Shown: positions 19,528 through 30,022 of the stretch, one piece after another
Layout: the number at the start of each line of letters is the position of its first letter
How positions within the stretch are numbered: the first letter of the stretch is position 1
Assembly: GCA_903897605.1 (NCBI GenBank)
Contig: CAIUCH010000030.1
Location: forward strand, 1-64,000
Direction: 5' to 3'
DNA length: 64,000 nucleotides
DNA from: an uncultured Alphaproteobacteria bacterium
GTDB taxonomy: Bacteria; Pseudomonadota; Alphaproteobacteria; Micropepsales; Micropepsaceae
Position numbers and translations under genes: made by a program
Notes under the pieces: generated by a model
Seen by the model: the letters and a program-made list of their open reading frames with translations, nothing else
Database searches by the model: none
Told to the model about the DNA's origin: nothing

Positions 19528-21099
19528 TCAATAACGCAGACGCTGGTCCAGCCAGGCCGCGGTCGCGGCAGGGGTCTGTTTGTCCTGATCGCGGTCCACC
19601 ATCAGGTTGGCCTGTTGCATCAGGGTTAAGGAAATGCCGCCGATCAGGGGCTTCAGCGCCGCCAGAAAATGCGCGTCATGGGCATGGGCCGGACCCACCA
19701 GCAGCATCGCATCATAGGGCGGCAAGGCCGCCTGGGGATCGGCCAGGATGACAAGGCCAAAGCGCGCGATGCGGCCGTCGCTGGAAAAGGCCGAGACCAC
19801 ATCGGCATCTCCGCTCATCACCGCCCGGTAGAGAAAATCAGGCTGATATTGCCGCCGCTTCAAACTGCCAAGTCCGTATGCCGTGTTCACCGCGCGCCAT
19901 TCCGGCCGGGAGAAAATCTCGAAATCGCCCCCGATCCGCAGCTGCGGATGGTTGGCGAGATCGGCAAGGCTCTTGATGTGAAGGGCCTGGGCGCGGTCCG
20001 CCCGCATGGCGAAAATGTAAGCATTCTCGAAGCCCAGCGAACCCAGCGAGGTGACCGCATAATGCGCCGCCATCCAGCCGGCGAGCTGGTCCTGCATCGC
20101 CTGGCGGCCGGGCATGTCGGTCCGATGCATCACATTGCCCCACAAGGTGCCGGAATAATCGACATAGGCATCGATGTCGCCGGCGCCGAGCGCGCGAAAT
20201 GCGATGGTCGAACCCAGATCGCTTTTCAGGCTGACGGTGAAGCCCTCGCGCTTAAGGCGCCGCGCCATCAATTCGGCCAGGATATATTGCTCGTCGAAAT
20301 TCTTGGCCCCGATCACGATGCCGTGGCGCGGACCGGACGCCAGGCCAGAGGTCAGGCCGGAGGCCAGACCCGGCACCAGCGCAGCGAAGATCACGGCCAC
20401 CAGACCGAGGCCTGCCAGGATCAAGCGCGGCCGCGAGCGCAAGGCCAATCCGGCGCCGGCGGTCGCCAGCAGCAGATCCAGCACCAGCGCCAGCACCGCA
20501 GCCGCGACGCAGCCGAACAGCACGAACACCCAATTCTCGATCTGCAGCCCGGTGAAGATGTAGTTGCCCAGGCTGGTCTGGCCGATGGGGGTGGAGAGAG
20601 TGGTGATGCCCACCACCCAGACCGTGGCGGTCCGGATGCCTGCCAGGATCTGCGGCGCGGCCAGCGGCAACTCGACCTTGAACAAAGACTGGCGCGGGGT
20701 CATGCCCACGCCCTTCGCCGCCATCAGAATGGCCGGGTCCAGTCCCTCCAGCGCGGTGACGACATTGCGCAGGATCGGCAGCATCGCATAGAGCGTCAGC
20801 GCCAGCAGGGCCGGCAGAAAGCCCAGGGCGCGGAATGAAAAGCCGAACAGATCCTGCGTCACCACCGACAGCGCCAGCAGCAGCGGATAGAACAGCGCCA
20901 AAAGGGCGAGGCCCGGAATGGTCTGGATCACGCTGACCATGGCCAGCAGCGGCGTCCCCAGACGGGTGCTGCGGGCCGCGATCATCCCCAGCGGCACGCT
21001 GATCGCCACGCCCAGGAGCAGCGCCGAAACGCTGAGAATGACATGCTGGCCTAAATAATCGGGCAGGAGCGCCCAGGCTTCGCGAAAGCTGTCGTTCAT
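19528..21099 (-). CDS. OpuC-like ABC importer: permease fused to substrate-binding domain
   Basis: A 523-residue fusion. The N-terminal permease (about 1-215) has five or six membrane spans and the EAA loop MAAKGVGMTPRQSLFKVELPLAAPQIL. After a further hydrophobic stretch (about 222-245), a type-II periplasmic binding domain (about 250-523, GIVIGAKNFDEQYILAELMA) resembles the glycine-betaine/choline/carnitine binding proteins. The fusion order matches OpuC/OpuF-type osmoprotectant importers. The ATPase gene upstream overlaps its start by 4 bp (ATGA). The substrate is probably a quaternary amine by family, not shown here. Confidence 0.87.
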   Translation of the reverse strand: MNDSFREAWALLPDYLGQHVILSVSALLLGVAISVPLGMIAARSTRLGTPLLAMVSVIQTIPGLALLALFYPLLLALSVVTQDLFGFSFRALGFLPALLALTLYAMLPILRNVVTALEGLDPAILMAAKGVGMTPRQSLFKVELPLAAPQILAGIRTATVWVVGITTLSTPIGQTSLGNYIFTGLQIENWVFVLFGCVAAAVLALVLDLLLATAGAGLALRSRPRLILAGLGLVAVIFAALVPGLASGLTSGLASGPRHGIVIGAKNFDEQYILAELMARRLKREGFTVSLKSDLGSTIAFRALGAGDIDAYVDYSGTLWGNVMHRTDMPGRQAMQDQLAGWMAAHYAVTSLGSLGFENAYIFAMRADRAQALHIKSLADLANHPQLRIGGDFEIFSRPEWRAVNTAYGLGSLKRRQYQPDFLYRAVMSGDADVVSAFSSDGRIARFGLVILADPQAALPPYDAMLLVGPAHAHDAHFLAALKPLIGGISLTLMQQANLMVDRDQDKQTPAATAAWLDQRLRY

Positions 21100-21860
21100 G
21101 CGTTCAGCGTTTCGGCCAGGGCGCGGGCACGGCGGCGCGGGGTCTCGATCAACTGGGCGACGAAATCGTTGGCGGGACGGGTCACCAGCTCGCGCGGCGT
21201 GCCGATCTGCACCAGATGACCATCGCGCATCACCGCGATGCGGTCGGCCATCAGCAGCGCCTCGGTCATGTCATGGGTCACCATCAAGGTGGTGAGTTCA
21301 AGCCGCTGATGGATGGCGCGGACATCGGCGGCAACAGCTTCGCGGGTCACCGGGTCCAGGGCGCCGAAAGGCTCGTCCAGCAGCAGAATGGGAGGCTTGG
21401 CCGCCAGCGCCCGGGCCAGGGCCACGCGCTGGCGCTGGCCGCCGGACAATTCCTGCGGGCGGCGGCTGCCGAAAGTGCCGTCACCGAGCTGGACCATCTC
21501 CAGCAGCTCATGCACCCGCAGGTTGATCCGGTCCTTGTCCCAGCCCAGCAAGCGAGGGGTCACGGCGATGTTCTCCGCCACCGTCATATGCGGAAAAAGA
21601 CCAGCTTCCTGAAAGACATAGCCGATACCGCGGCGCAGCAAGACCGGGTCTGATTCGAGAATATTTTGACCTTGGATCCGGATATCGCCGCCATCGGGTT
21701 CGACCAGCCGGTTGACCATATTGAGGGTGGTGGTCTTGCCGGACCCCGATGGCCCGATCAGGACCAGGAACTCCCCCACCGGCACCGAGAAGGTGAGACC
21801 CGACACCGCCAGGGCTTCGGACCCGGCATAAGCCTTGGAAAGATTAAGAATTTCGATCAA
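21096..21860 (-). CDS. OpuCA/ProV-like ABC transporter ATPase
   Basis: A 254-residue ATPase that partners the permease-SBP fusion immediately downstream. It has Walker A LIGPSGSGKTTT, a Q-loop in YVFQEAGLFPHMT, signature LSGGQRQRV, Walker B ILLLDEPFGALD and the switch His in VTHDMTEAL. It lacks the C-terminal CBS pair of long ProV/OpuAA proteins, so ionic-strength gating through CBS is not expected. The only in-frame start near the N-terminus is TTG at 21860. Confidence 0.88.
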   Translation of the reverse strand: MIEILNLSKAYAGSEALAVSGLTFSVPVGEFLVLIGPSGSGKTTTLNMVNRLVEPDGGDIRIQGQNILESDPVLLRRGIGYVFQEAGLFPHMTVAENIAVTPRLLGWDKDRINLRVHELLEMVQLGDGTFGSRRPQELSGGQRQRVALARALAAKPPILLLDEPFGALDPVTREAVAADVRAIHQRLELTTLMVTHDMTEALLMADRIAVMRDGHLVQIGTPRELVTRPANDFVAQLIETPRRRARALAETLNA

Positions 21861-22025
21861 TGGAATTTGGTTACTTTTTGCCTGGCCCCATCCTGCGCGC
21901 CCTTGCTCTTTCGCGCAAATTTGGCGTAAAACCGCCCGAACGAAGGAAAAAAACGGTGATTTTCCCGCCGCTTAACCCTTCGTGGGCAGACTTGCGAATT
22001 CGGCGGGCGGAACGGCGAACGGTTC

Positions 22026-22154
22026 ATGACGAAGGGCTTACGCGGCAGAAAGACTTTGGGTGGAATTTCCGCCCCAGGTGCCGTGTGCCCAGTTTCGAAA
22101 GCCCGTCCTTCCCTCGGTTCTTCGTACGCGCTTCTTCTTCTTAGCAGCCCCTAG
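22026..22154 (+). CDS. leuA leader peptide with four consecutive Leu codons
   Basis: A 42-codon ORF absent from the ORF track, starting at ATG 22026 and ending at TAG 22154. Its C-terminus reads YALLLLSSP, with the four leucines encoded by CTT CTT CTT CTT, a rare leucine codon in this GC-rich genome. The stop codon lies inside the left arm of a strong hairpin (22148-22197), and leuA begins about 100 bp downstream. Leucine is the end product of LeuA, so ribosome stalling at these codons is the obvious regulatory reading. The true start is uncertain: TTG 22056 and GTG 22083 are in frame, and no clear ribosome site precedes the ATG. Confidence 0.68.
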   Translation: MTKGLRGRKTLGGISAPGAVCPVSKARPSLGSSYALLLLSSP

Positions 22155-22197
22155 GCGCCTGATGGCGCGCGAATGATCGCGCGCGGGTGTTTAGGGG
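22148..22197 (+). promoter_or_regulatory. Attenuator-like hairpin before leuA
   Basis: The outer stem CCCCTA/TAGGGG (22148-22153 with 22192-22197) encloses a perfect 8-bp stem GCGCGCGA/TCGCGCGC with an ATGA loop (22165-22184). The left outer arm contains the leader stop codon. The run after the inner stem is GGGTGTTT, so a classical U-tract is weak. The switch may work by termination or by affecting leuA translation. Confidence 0.55.
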
Positions 22198-22251
22198 AGG
22201 ACGGCCAAGGAGAAACAGGAACGCCAAGCGGCGAACAGAAGGACTTATGTC

Positions 22252-23808
22252 ATGACCAGCACCGACATGAAGAGAATCAAGATCTTCGACACCACCCTGC
22301 GTGATGGTGAACAATCGCCCGGCGCGGCGATGACCCATGAAGAGAAATTGCGCATCGCCGAACTGCTCGACGAGATGGGCGTGGATGTCATCGAGGCGGG
22401 CTTTCCGATTTCCTCGCCCGGCGATTTCAAGGCGGTGAGCGAGATCACCAAGATCGTCAAGCGGGCCTCGGTTTGCGGACTGGCGCGCGCCGGCTTCAAG
22501 GATATCGATCGCGCCGGCGAAGCGCTGAAGGGGGCGCGGCAGCCGCGCATCCACACCTTCATCTCCACCAGCCCGGTGCACATGAAACACAAGCTGAATA
22601 TGGGCGAAAACGCCGTGCTGGAGGCTGTGGGCGCGTCGGTGACGCGGGCCCGCAACTGGACCTCGGATGTACAATGGTCGGCGGAAGACGCCACCCGCAC
22701 GGTGCCGGATTTTCTCTGCCGCTGCGTCGAAGTGGCGATCCATTCCGGCGCCACCACCATCAATATTCCCGACACTGTGGGCTATTCGACGCCGCAGGAA
22801 TATTTTGAGATCGTCACCATGCTGAGGAACCGCGTGCCCAATGCGGACAAGGTGATTTTTTCAACGCATTGCCACAACGATCTGGGCTTGGCGGTGGCCA
22901 ATTCCTTGGCCGGCGTGCTGGCGGGTGCGGGTCAGGTGGAATGCACCATCAATGGCATCGGCGAACGTGCCGGCAATGCCGCGCTGGAAGAGATCGTGAT
23001 GAGCCTGAAGGTGCGCAAGGACATCATGCCCTTCGCCACCGGCATCAACACCACGCTGCTGTCCAAGGCGTCCAAGCTGGTGTCGAACGTCACCGGCTTC
23101 CCGGTCCAGTACAACAAGGCGATCGTGGGCAAGAACGCCTTCAGTCATGAAAGCGGCATCCATCAGGACGGCATGCTTAAGAATGTCGAAACCTATGAGA
23201 TCATGCGGCCCGAGGATGTGGGGGTGAACGCCACCTCCCTGATGCTGGGCAAGCTTTCGGGGCGGCACGCCTTCCGCGACAAGCTGGAGAATATGGGTTA
23301 CGCGCTGGAAGACGCCGCTTTCGAGGACGCCTTCCGCCGCTTCAAGGACCTGGCCGACAAGAAGAAGCACGTCTTCGACGAGGACATTTCGGCCCTGGTG
23401 GATGACGGTTTCATGCGCGGCCAGGAAACGATCAAGGTCAAGTCGGTCCGGGTCGAGACCGGCACCGGCATCAAGCCGCAAGCGACGCTGATCCTGTCGG
23501 TGGATGGCGAGGACAGGCATGTCGCGACAGGCGGCGACGGTCCGGTGGATGCGGTTTTCCGCGCCATCCACGAGGCGTTTCCGCACACCGCGACCTTACA
23601 ATTGTTCCAGATTAACGCCGTGACCGAGGGCACCGACGCCCAGGCCACGGTCAGCGTCCGGCTGGAGGAAAATGGGCGTACGGTGACTGGTAAAGCGTCC
23701 GATACGGACACCTTAGTGGCGGCAGCTTATGCCTATGTTAACGCACTTAATAAACTATTGGTCAAACGTGAAAAGCAGGCGCCGGAAGCACTGACCGTCG
23801 CACGGTGA
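22252..23808 (+). CDS. leuA: 2-isopropylmalate synthase
   Basis: Condenses acetyl-CoA with 2-oxoisovalerate, the committed step to leucine. The 518 residues match the standard LeuA1 form. The catalytic barrel opens with KIFDTTLRDGEQSPGA and includes the metal motif STHCHNDLGLAVAN and GIGERAGNAALEE. The C-terminal regulatory LeuA dimer domain (about 390-505) is complete, so leucine feedback is likely. The upstream leader with four Leu codons adds a probable second layer of control. A strong GC stem with a short T-run follows the stop. Confidence 0.97.
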   Translation: MTSTDMKRIKIFDTTLRDGEQSPGAAMTHEEKLRIAELLDEMGVDVIEAGFPISSPGDFKAVSEITKIVKRASVCGLARAGFKDIDRAGEALKGARQPRIHTFISTSPVHMKHKLNMGENAVLEAVGASVTRARNWTSDVQWSAEDATRTVPDFLCRCVEVAIHSGATTINIPDTVGYSTPQEYFEIVTMLRNRVPNADKVIFSTHCHNDLGLAVANSLAGVLAGAGQVECTINGIGERAGNAALEEIVMSLKVRKDIMPFATGINTTLLSKASKLVSNVTGFPVQYNKAIVGKNAFSHESGIHQDGMLKNVETYEIMRPEDVGVNATSLMLGKLSGRHAFRDKLENMGYALEDAAFEDAFRRFKDLADKKKHVFDEDISALVDDGFMRGQETIKVKSVRVETGTGIKPQATLILSVDGEDRHVATGGDGPVDAVFRAIHEAFPHTATLQLFQINAVTEGTDAQATVSVRLEENGRTVTGKASDTDTLVAAAYAYVNALNKLLVKREKQAPEALTVAR

Positions 23809-23815
23809 GAAGCAG

Positions 23816-23843
23816 CCCTCGGCCCAGGCCGGGGGACCTTTCA
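23816..23843 (+). terminator. Probable leuA terminator
   Basis: CCCTCGGCC-CAG-GCCGGGGG forms a 9-bp stem with one G-T pair, followed by ACCTTTC. It starts 8 bp after the leuA stop and 57 bp before mreB, so it separates the two transcription units. Confidence 0.55.
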
Positions 23844-23896
23844 TCGGCAATATCTTTGCCAGTCATGTGTCGTTTAAATCAGGAACGGGCAGGTAA

Positions 23897-24943
<1,047 letters not shown>

Positions 24944-24970
24944 CCGCATGGGCTGAAAGGGCCCGCAGTC

Positions 24971-25963
24971 ATGGCCAACGTCTCCTGGAAGATCGCCCGG
25001 CGCACCAATGCCCAGCTTCCACTGGTCATTGTGATGGCGCTTGCGGTGGTCCTGGTGTTGTTGGGCAAGGCGCAGTCCGGCCTGTTCGACCGGGCCCGCA
25101 TGACATTCACCGATTGGACCCAGCCGCTTCTGGCGGTGGCGCATGCGCCGCTGGTGCAGTTCGATCGCTGGGTGGGTTCGGTGGACGAGGTCTTCACCGT
25201 CTATCAGGAAAATCTGCGTCTCAAGGACGAGAATGCGCGGCTCCGCCAATGGCGCAATGTCGCCGTGGTGATGCAGGACCGGGTGGGGCGCTACCAGAGC
25301 CTGTTGCATGCGGTGCCCGATCCCGGCCTCAACTCGGTCCTGGCCCGTGTCATCGGCCGGGCCAGCCGGCCTTTTCTGGAGACCATGATCCTGGGCGCCG
25401 GGTCGTCCAACAACATCAAGCCGGGCCAGGCGGTGGTGGATGCGCGCGGGATGATCGGGCGGATCTATCTGGCGGGCAGCCGGACCAGCTGGGTGATCCT
25501 GCTCACCGATCTCAACAGCCGCATTCCGGTCAGCGTCGCCCCCGGCAACCGCCAGGCCATCATGGTGGGGGACAATACCTCCATGCCCTCGCTGGATACC
25601 TTGTCCCAGATCGTGACCCTGCGGGCGGGCGACCAGGTCGTGTCGTCGGGCGATGGCGGACTGCTGCCGCCGGGCCTGCCCATTGGCACGGTGGTCGAAC
25701 AGGGCGGAAAATACCGTGTCGCGCTGCTGGCCGATGCCGGCACCAGCGAAGACGTGGAAGTGCTGGCCTTCCGCAAGCCGCCGGAGCAACCGCCCGCGGT
25801 TTCCCAGCTTCCCGCCGTTGCGGCAGGGTTGCCGCCAGCGACCGCCACGCCATCCGTCAGCGCATCCGTCGTTGCGCCCAAGCCGGCCACCCCTGCGCCA
25901 ATCGTGAAAGCCCCGGTCGCCCCGCAACCCTCGCCGGCCGATCAGGCCGACGAAGATCGATGA
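24971..25963 (+). CDS. mreC: Rod shape-determining protein MreC
   Basis: Bitopic membrane protein that links MreB to the elongation synthases. The 330 residues show one membrane span (about 18-38), a coiled-coil (about 65-105, NLRLKDENARLRQWR) and the double beta-barrel periplasmic domain with VIGRASRPFLETMILGAGS and GDQVVSSGDGGLLPPGLPIG. The last 65 residues are a Pro/Ala-rich tail, longer than in E. coli but common in alphaproteobacteria. It follows mreB by 27 bp. Confidence 0.95.
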   Translation: MANVSWKIARRTNAQLPLVIVMALAVVLVLLGKAQSGLFDRARMTFTDWTQPLLAVAHAPLVQFDRWVGSVDEVFTVYQENLRLKDENARLRQWRNVAVVMQDRVGRYQSLLHAVPDPGLNSVLARVIGRASRPFLETMILGAGSSNNIKPGQAVVDARGMIGRIYLAGSRTSWVILLTDLNSRIPVSVAPGNRQAIMVGDNTSMPSLDTLSQIVTLRAGDQVVSSGDGGLLPPGLPIGTVVEQGGKYRVALLADAGTSEDVEVLAFRKPPEQPPAVSQLPAVAAGLPPATATPSVSASVVAPKPATPAPIVKAPVAPQPSPADQADEDR

Positions 25964-25970
25964 GCGGGGC

Positions 25971-26507
25971 ATGGGGATCGCCGAGCGCGCGGGTTTTCTG
26001 GTGAGCTGGCGGTCTTTTTCCGTGCTGGTGCCGGTGCTGTGCGGGTTTGGCGCCGTGCTGATCTCCAACCTGCCGCTGTCGCTGACCAATGGTTTGATTC
26101 CGGCGCCGCTGCTGGGCCTGGCTCCGATTTATTTCTGGTGCCTGGTGCGTCCGGACCTGATGACGCCCGCCGCGGTCTTCGCCATCGGCGTGCTGGAAGA
26201 CATCATGGCGGGCGGACCGCCCGGTGTCTGGACGCTTTCCTTCGTCATCACCTATGCGGTGATCGAGCGCCAGCGCGATGCCTTTGCCGGCCTGCCCGGC
26301 CTGGGCGCGGTGCTGGGCTTCGCCACCGCCGCCCTGATCACTTGCGCCAGCGCCTATTTCATCATCGCGCTCTATTACTGGCACATACCGCTTTTGGCGC
26401 CGATCGTGGCCGAGCTGGCGATGACGGTGGCATTCTATATTCCCGCCGCCTACGTCATCGGCGTCATTCATCGCCGCCTGGTCGGACCGCTCAGGAGTGA
26501 ACCCTGA
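25971..26507 (+). CDS. mreD: Rod shape-determining protein MreD
   Basis: Polytopic inner-membrane partner of MreC. The 178-residue protein has about five hydrophobic spans and the family motif LEDIMAGGPPGVWTLSFVITY around residue 80. The ATG at 25971 comes 7 bp after the mreC stop, and the TGA overlaps the mrdA ATG by one base. Sequence is poorly conserved in MreD generally; position and topology carry the assignment. Confidence 0.9.
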   Translation: MGIAERAGFLVSWRSFSVLVPVLCGFGAVLISNLPLSLTNGLIPAPLLGLAPIYFWCLVRPDLMTPAAVFAIGVLEDIMAGGPPGVWTLSFVITYAVIERQRDAFAGLPGLGAVLGFATAALITCASAYFIIALYYWHIPLLAPIVAELAMTVAFYIPAAYVIGVIHRRLVGPLRSEP

Positions 26508-28396
26508 TGCCGCTGTTCGATAAGAAGGACAAATCGCGTTACACCACCTTCACCCGCCGTTCGCTGGGGATGGGCGGCGCGATGACTCTGGTCTTTGGCG
26601 TGTTGGCGGGACGGCTCTATCAGCTTCAGATCCGCGACGGCGATCAGTACATGACCGAAGCCGAGGACAACCGCATCAATGAGCGGTTGCTGGCCCCACC
26701 GCGCGGCCGCATCTTCGACCGCTTCGGGGTCGAGATGGCCAACAACCGGCGCAATTATCGCGTGCTGCTGGTGGCCGAGCAGGCCACCGACGGCGTCGAA
26801 GAGGCCCTGGACACCATCGGCAAGGTCATCGCGCTGACCGATGCGCAAAAGAAGCGCGTGCTGGCGACCCTGGCGCAGAACAAGAAATTCGTCCCCGTGC
26901 CGGTGGCGGAGAATCTCAGTTGGGAGGAATTCTCCCGCATCAACATGCATCTGCCCTACCTGCCCGGCGTGCAGCCCGATGTCGGCGAGACCCGCGATTA
27001 CCCGTTCAATGACGAACTGGTTCACATATTGGGATATGTCGCGGCGGTGTCGCCGGAAGACAAGAAGAACGACCATGATCCGCTGCTCGACATTCCCGGC
27101 TACCGCATCGGCAAGCGTGGCATTGAGCGGCAATATGACAGCGTGCTGCGCGGCACCGGCGGCGCCTCCCGCGTCGAGGTCAACGCCTATGGCCGCGTCA
27201 TTCGCGAACTCGGTCATGAAGCGGGCGTGCCGGGCCAGGACATCTGGCTCACAATCGACCGCGAAGTGCAGCAATTCGTGGCCCAGAGGCTGGGCAATGA
27301 AAGCGCGGCCTGCATCGTCACCGATGTGGCGACGGGCGACATCATCGCCATGGCTTCGACACCGGGCTACGACCCCAATCTCTTCAATGTCGGCATCTCG
27401 CCGGATCAATGGCGCGGCCTGACCGAAGACGATCACAAGCCGCTTCTGAACAAGGTGATGGACGGCGTCTATCCGCCGGGCTCGACCTTCAAGCCGGTGG
27501 TGGCGCTGGCGGCGGTGGAAGCAGGTCTGGCGACGCCCGAATATCGCGTCTCTTGCAATGGCTCCACGACCCTGGGCAACCACACTTTCCATTGCTGGAA
27601 AAAAGGCGGCCACGGCACCTTGGACCTGGAAGGCGGACTGAAGAACAGTTGCGACGTTTTCTTTTATGAGACGGCGCGGCGCCTGGGCATCGACAAGATC
27701 CAGGAAGTGGCCCTGAAGATCGGCATGGGCGCGCCCACCGGGATCGAATTGCCAGGCGAAAAATCCGGCTTCATTCCCAGCCGGGCCTGGAAACAGAAAC
27801 GTTATGGCGTCGCCTGGCAGCAAGGCGACACCATGAGCTGCGGCATCGGCCAAGGCTATGTCACCACCACACCGCTGCAAATGGCGCTCGAAGTCAGCCG
27901 CATCGCTTCAGGCCGCAACATCAGCCCACGGCTGGTGCACATGGTGGGAGGCGAGCCGACCCGCCGCGAAGCCGCCGCGCCGCTGGATCTGTTGCCGGAA
28001 AGCCTGGCGCGGGTGCGCGAGGGGATGAACCAGGTGGCCAATGTGCCGGGCGGCACCGCCTATGCCTTCCGCATCCAGGAGCCCGGCTTCGAGATGGCGG
28101 GCAAGACCGGCACCGCGCAAGTTCGCGCCTATAGCGCCGAAGAACATCTGCACGGCGTCACCAAGAATGCCGCGCTGGACTGGAAGCTGCGCGATCACGG
28201 CCTGTTCATTGCCTTCGCGCCGGTGGCTCAGCCCAAATATGCCTGTGCCTGCATCGTCGAGCACGGCTCAGACGGCCATCCCCAGGTGCTGATGGCGCGC
28301 GACATTCTGCTATTCACTCAGAAACGCGATCCGCTGGGCATGCCCGCGGCCTATCCGATCAAGGCGGCGTCGTTGCCGGGGAGCCCCGTGCGATGA
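26507..28396 (+). CDS. mrdA: Penicillin-binding protein 2
   Basis: Class B transpeptidase that crosslinks peptidoglycan during elongation, anchored by one N-terminal membrane span (about 20-45). The 629 residues show the dimerisation/pedestal region (RGRIFDRFGVEMANNRRNYR) and the transpeptidase motifs SxxK in GSTFKPVV, SxN in NSCDVFFY, and KTG in AGKTGTAQVRAY. It is coupled to mreD by a one-base overlap and followed by rodA, its glycosyltransferase partner. Confidence 0.96.
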   Translation: MPLFDKKDKSRYTTFTRRSLGMGGAMTLVFGVLAGRLYQLQIRDGDQYMTEAEDNRINERLLAPPRGRIFDRFGVEMANNRRNYRVLLVAEQATDGVEEALDTIGKVIALTDAQKKRVLATLAQNKKFVPVPVAENLSWEEFSRINMHLPYLPGVQPDVGETRDYPFNDELVHILGYVAAVSPEDKKNDHDPLLDIPGYRIGKRGIERQYDSVLRGTGGASRVEVNAYGRVIRELGHEAGVPGQDIWLTIDREVQQFVAQRLGNESAACIVTDVATGDIIAMASTPGYDPNLFNVGISPDQWRGLTEDDHKPLLNKVMDGVYPPGSTFKPVVALAAVEAGLATPEYRVSCNGSTTLGNHTFHCWKKGGHGTLDLEGGLKNSCDVFFYETARRLGIDKIQEVALKIGMGAPTGIELPGEKSGFIPSRAWKQKRYGVAWQQGDTMSCGIGQGYVTTTPLQMALEVSRIASGRNISPRLVHMVGGEPTRREAAAPLDLLPESLARVREGMNQVANVPGGTAYAFRIQEPGFEMAGKTGTAQVRAYSAEEHLHGVTKNAALDWKLRDHGLFIAFAPVAQPKYACACIVEHGSDGHPQVLMARDILLFTQKRDPLGMPAAYPIKAASLPGSPVR

Positions 28397-28424
28397 TTTC
28401 TCGCACTTACACTGAGGGCTCGCG

Positions 28425-29579
28425 ATGATCTCTCGCCCTTATGCCGCCGCCAAGCGCACCCTCGGCATCGCCGACAAGCTGATGGATGTGAATTGGGGGC
28501 TGGTGCTGCTGATCACCATCATCGCGGCCGGCGGCATCGCCATGCTTTATTCGGTGGCGGGCGGACAGTTCCATCCCTGGGCTTTGTCGCAGCTTTCCAA
28601 GTTCCTGGTCGGCCTGGTCATCCTGGTGGTGGCGGCGTCGATCGACGTGCGGGTGTGGATGAGCCTGGCCTATCCTGCCTATGGCGTGGCGCTGCTGCTT
28701 TTGATCGCGGTCGATGTGGCGGGCCATGTCGGCCTGGGCGCGCAGCGCTGGATCATGCTGGGGCCGATCGAATTGCAGCCATCCGAACTGATGAAGATTT
28801 CGCTGGTCCTGGCGCTTGCCCGCTTCCTGCACGGCAAGAGCGTCGAGGATGTCTCCAAGCCGCTCAATCTTGCCATCGGTCTGGTCATGATCGGAATTCC
28901 CGCCTTGTTCGTGGTGATCGAACCCAATCTCGGCACCACATTGATCATTCTGGCCGATGGCTGCTCGCTGCTCTTCCTGGCCGGTCTCAGCTGGTACTGG
29001 ATCACGCCGGCGCTGGCCGCGGTCGCCACCGCCGTGCCGCTGGCCTGGCGTTTTGTGCTGCACGATTACCAAAAGGCGCGGGTGATGACCTTCCTCAATC
29101 CGGAAAGCGATGCCTTGGGCGCGGGCTGGAACATCACCCAAGCCAAGATCGCCATCGGCTCCGGCGGATTGTCGGGCAAGGGGTTCCTCAATGGCACGCA
29201 AAGCCGGCTCAATTTCCTGCCCGAGAAACAGACCGATTTCATCTTCACCAATATCGGCGAGGAATTTGGCTTTGTCGGCAGCGTGGCGCTGCTGATCCTG
29301 TTCGCGGTGGTGATCTTCTACGGCATCCAGATCGCGACCGGCGCCCGAAGCCAGTTTTCCCGCCTCTTGGCGATGGGCATCACCTTGAACTTCTTCTTCT
29401 ATATCATGATCAACGGCCTGATGGTGATGGGGCTGATCCCAGTGGTCGGCATTCCCATGCCGCTCTTGTCCTATGGCGGCACCGCGATGCTGACCGTGAT
29501 GTTCGGTTTCGGCCTGCTGATGAGCGTGCATGTGCACCGGCAGGTGGAGATACCCCGCCACAGCGGCGGGATTATTTAA
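28425..29579 (+). CDS. rodA: Peptidoglycan glycosyltransferase RodA
   Basis: SEDS-family polymerase working with PBP2 in lateral wall growth. The 384 residues have about ten membrane spans and the SEDS signatures GAQRWIMLGPIELQPSELMK, NFLPEKQTDFIFTNIGEEFGF and PLLSYGGTAMLTVMFGFGLLMS. The invariant Asp in EKQTDFIF is present. The start region is partly duplicated 32 bp upstream (CGATGATTTCTCGCACTTA versus CGATGATCTCTCGCCCTTA). The ATG at 28425 follows GAGGGCTCGCG and was taken as the true start. Confidence 0.96.
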   Translation: MISRPYAAAKRTLGIADKLMDVNWGLVLLITIIAAGGIAMLYSVAGGQFHPWALSQLSKFLVGLVILVVAASIDVRVWMSLAYPAYGVALLLLIAVDVAGHVGLGAQRWIMLGPIELQPSELMKISLVLALARFLHGKSVEDVSKPLNLAIGLVMIGIPALFVVIEPNLGTTLIILADGCSLLFLAGLSWYWITPALAAVATAVPLAWRFVLHDYQKARVMTFLNPESDALGAGWNITQAKIAIGSGGLSGKGFLNGTQSRLNFLPEKQTDFIFTNIGEEFGFVGSVALLILFAVVIFYGIQIATGARSQFSRLLAMGITLNFFFYIMINGLMVMGLIPVVGIPMPLLSYGGTAMLTVMFGFGLLMSVHVHRQVEIPRHSGGII

Positions 29580-29583
29580 TTTT

Positions 29584-29663
29584 CCCCCATCTGTCTGCCA
29601 CGCGGGCAAGCCCGCTAGCAGACATCTTCCCCCGTCAACGGCTTCGCCGTACGGGGGAAGAAA
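29584..29663 (+). repeat. Dispersed two-hairpin repeat, copy 2
   Basis: The same 80-bp element as at 5997-6076. The first stem reads TGTCTGC...GCAGACA here and the inner stem of the second reads ACGGC-TTC-GCCGT. Both differ from copy 1 on both arms, so pairing is kept. It lies between the rodA stop and tRNA-Lys. Confidence 0.85.
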
Positions 29664-29815
29664 GTCTTGACCAAGACGCACCGACCTTAGGTGCGAGACC
29701 CATCGAATTGACCCTTTTTCCCAGGCATGTGGACGAGCTGACGCGGTTTCTGGACAGGGGGATACCCCTCTGCTAAGAGGCCCGTCCTTGCCGGTCCTCA
29801 AGAGCCGGCGGGCGT

Positions 29816-30019
<204 letters not shown>

Positions 30020-30022
30020 TGG

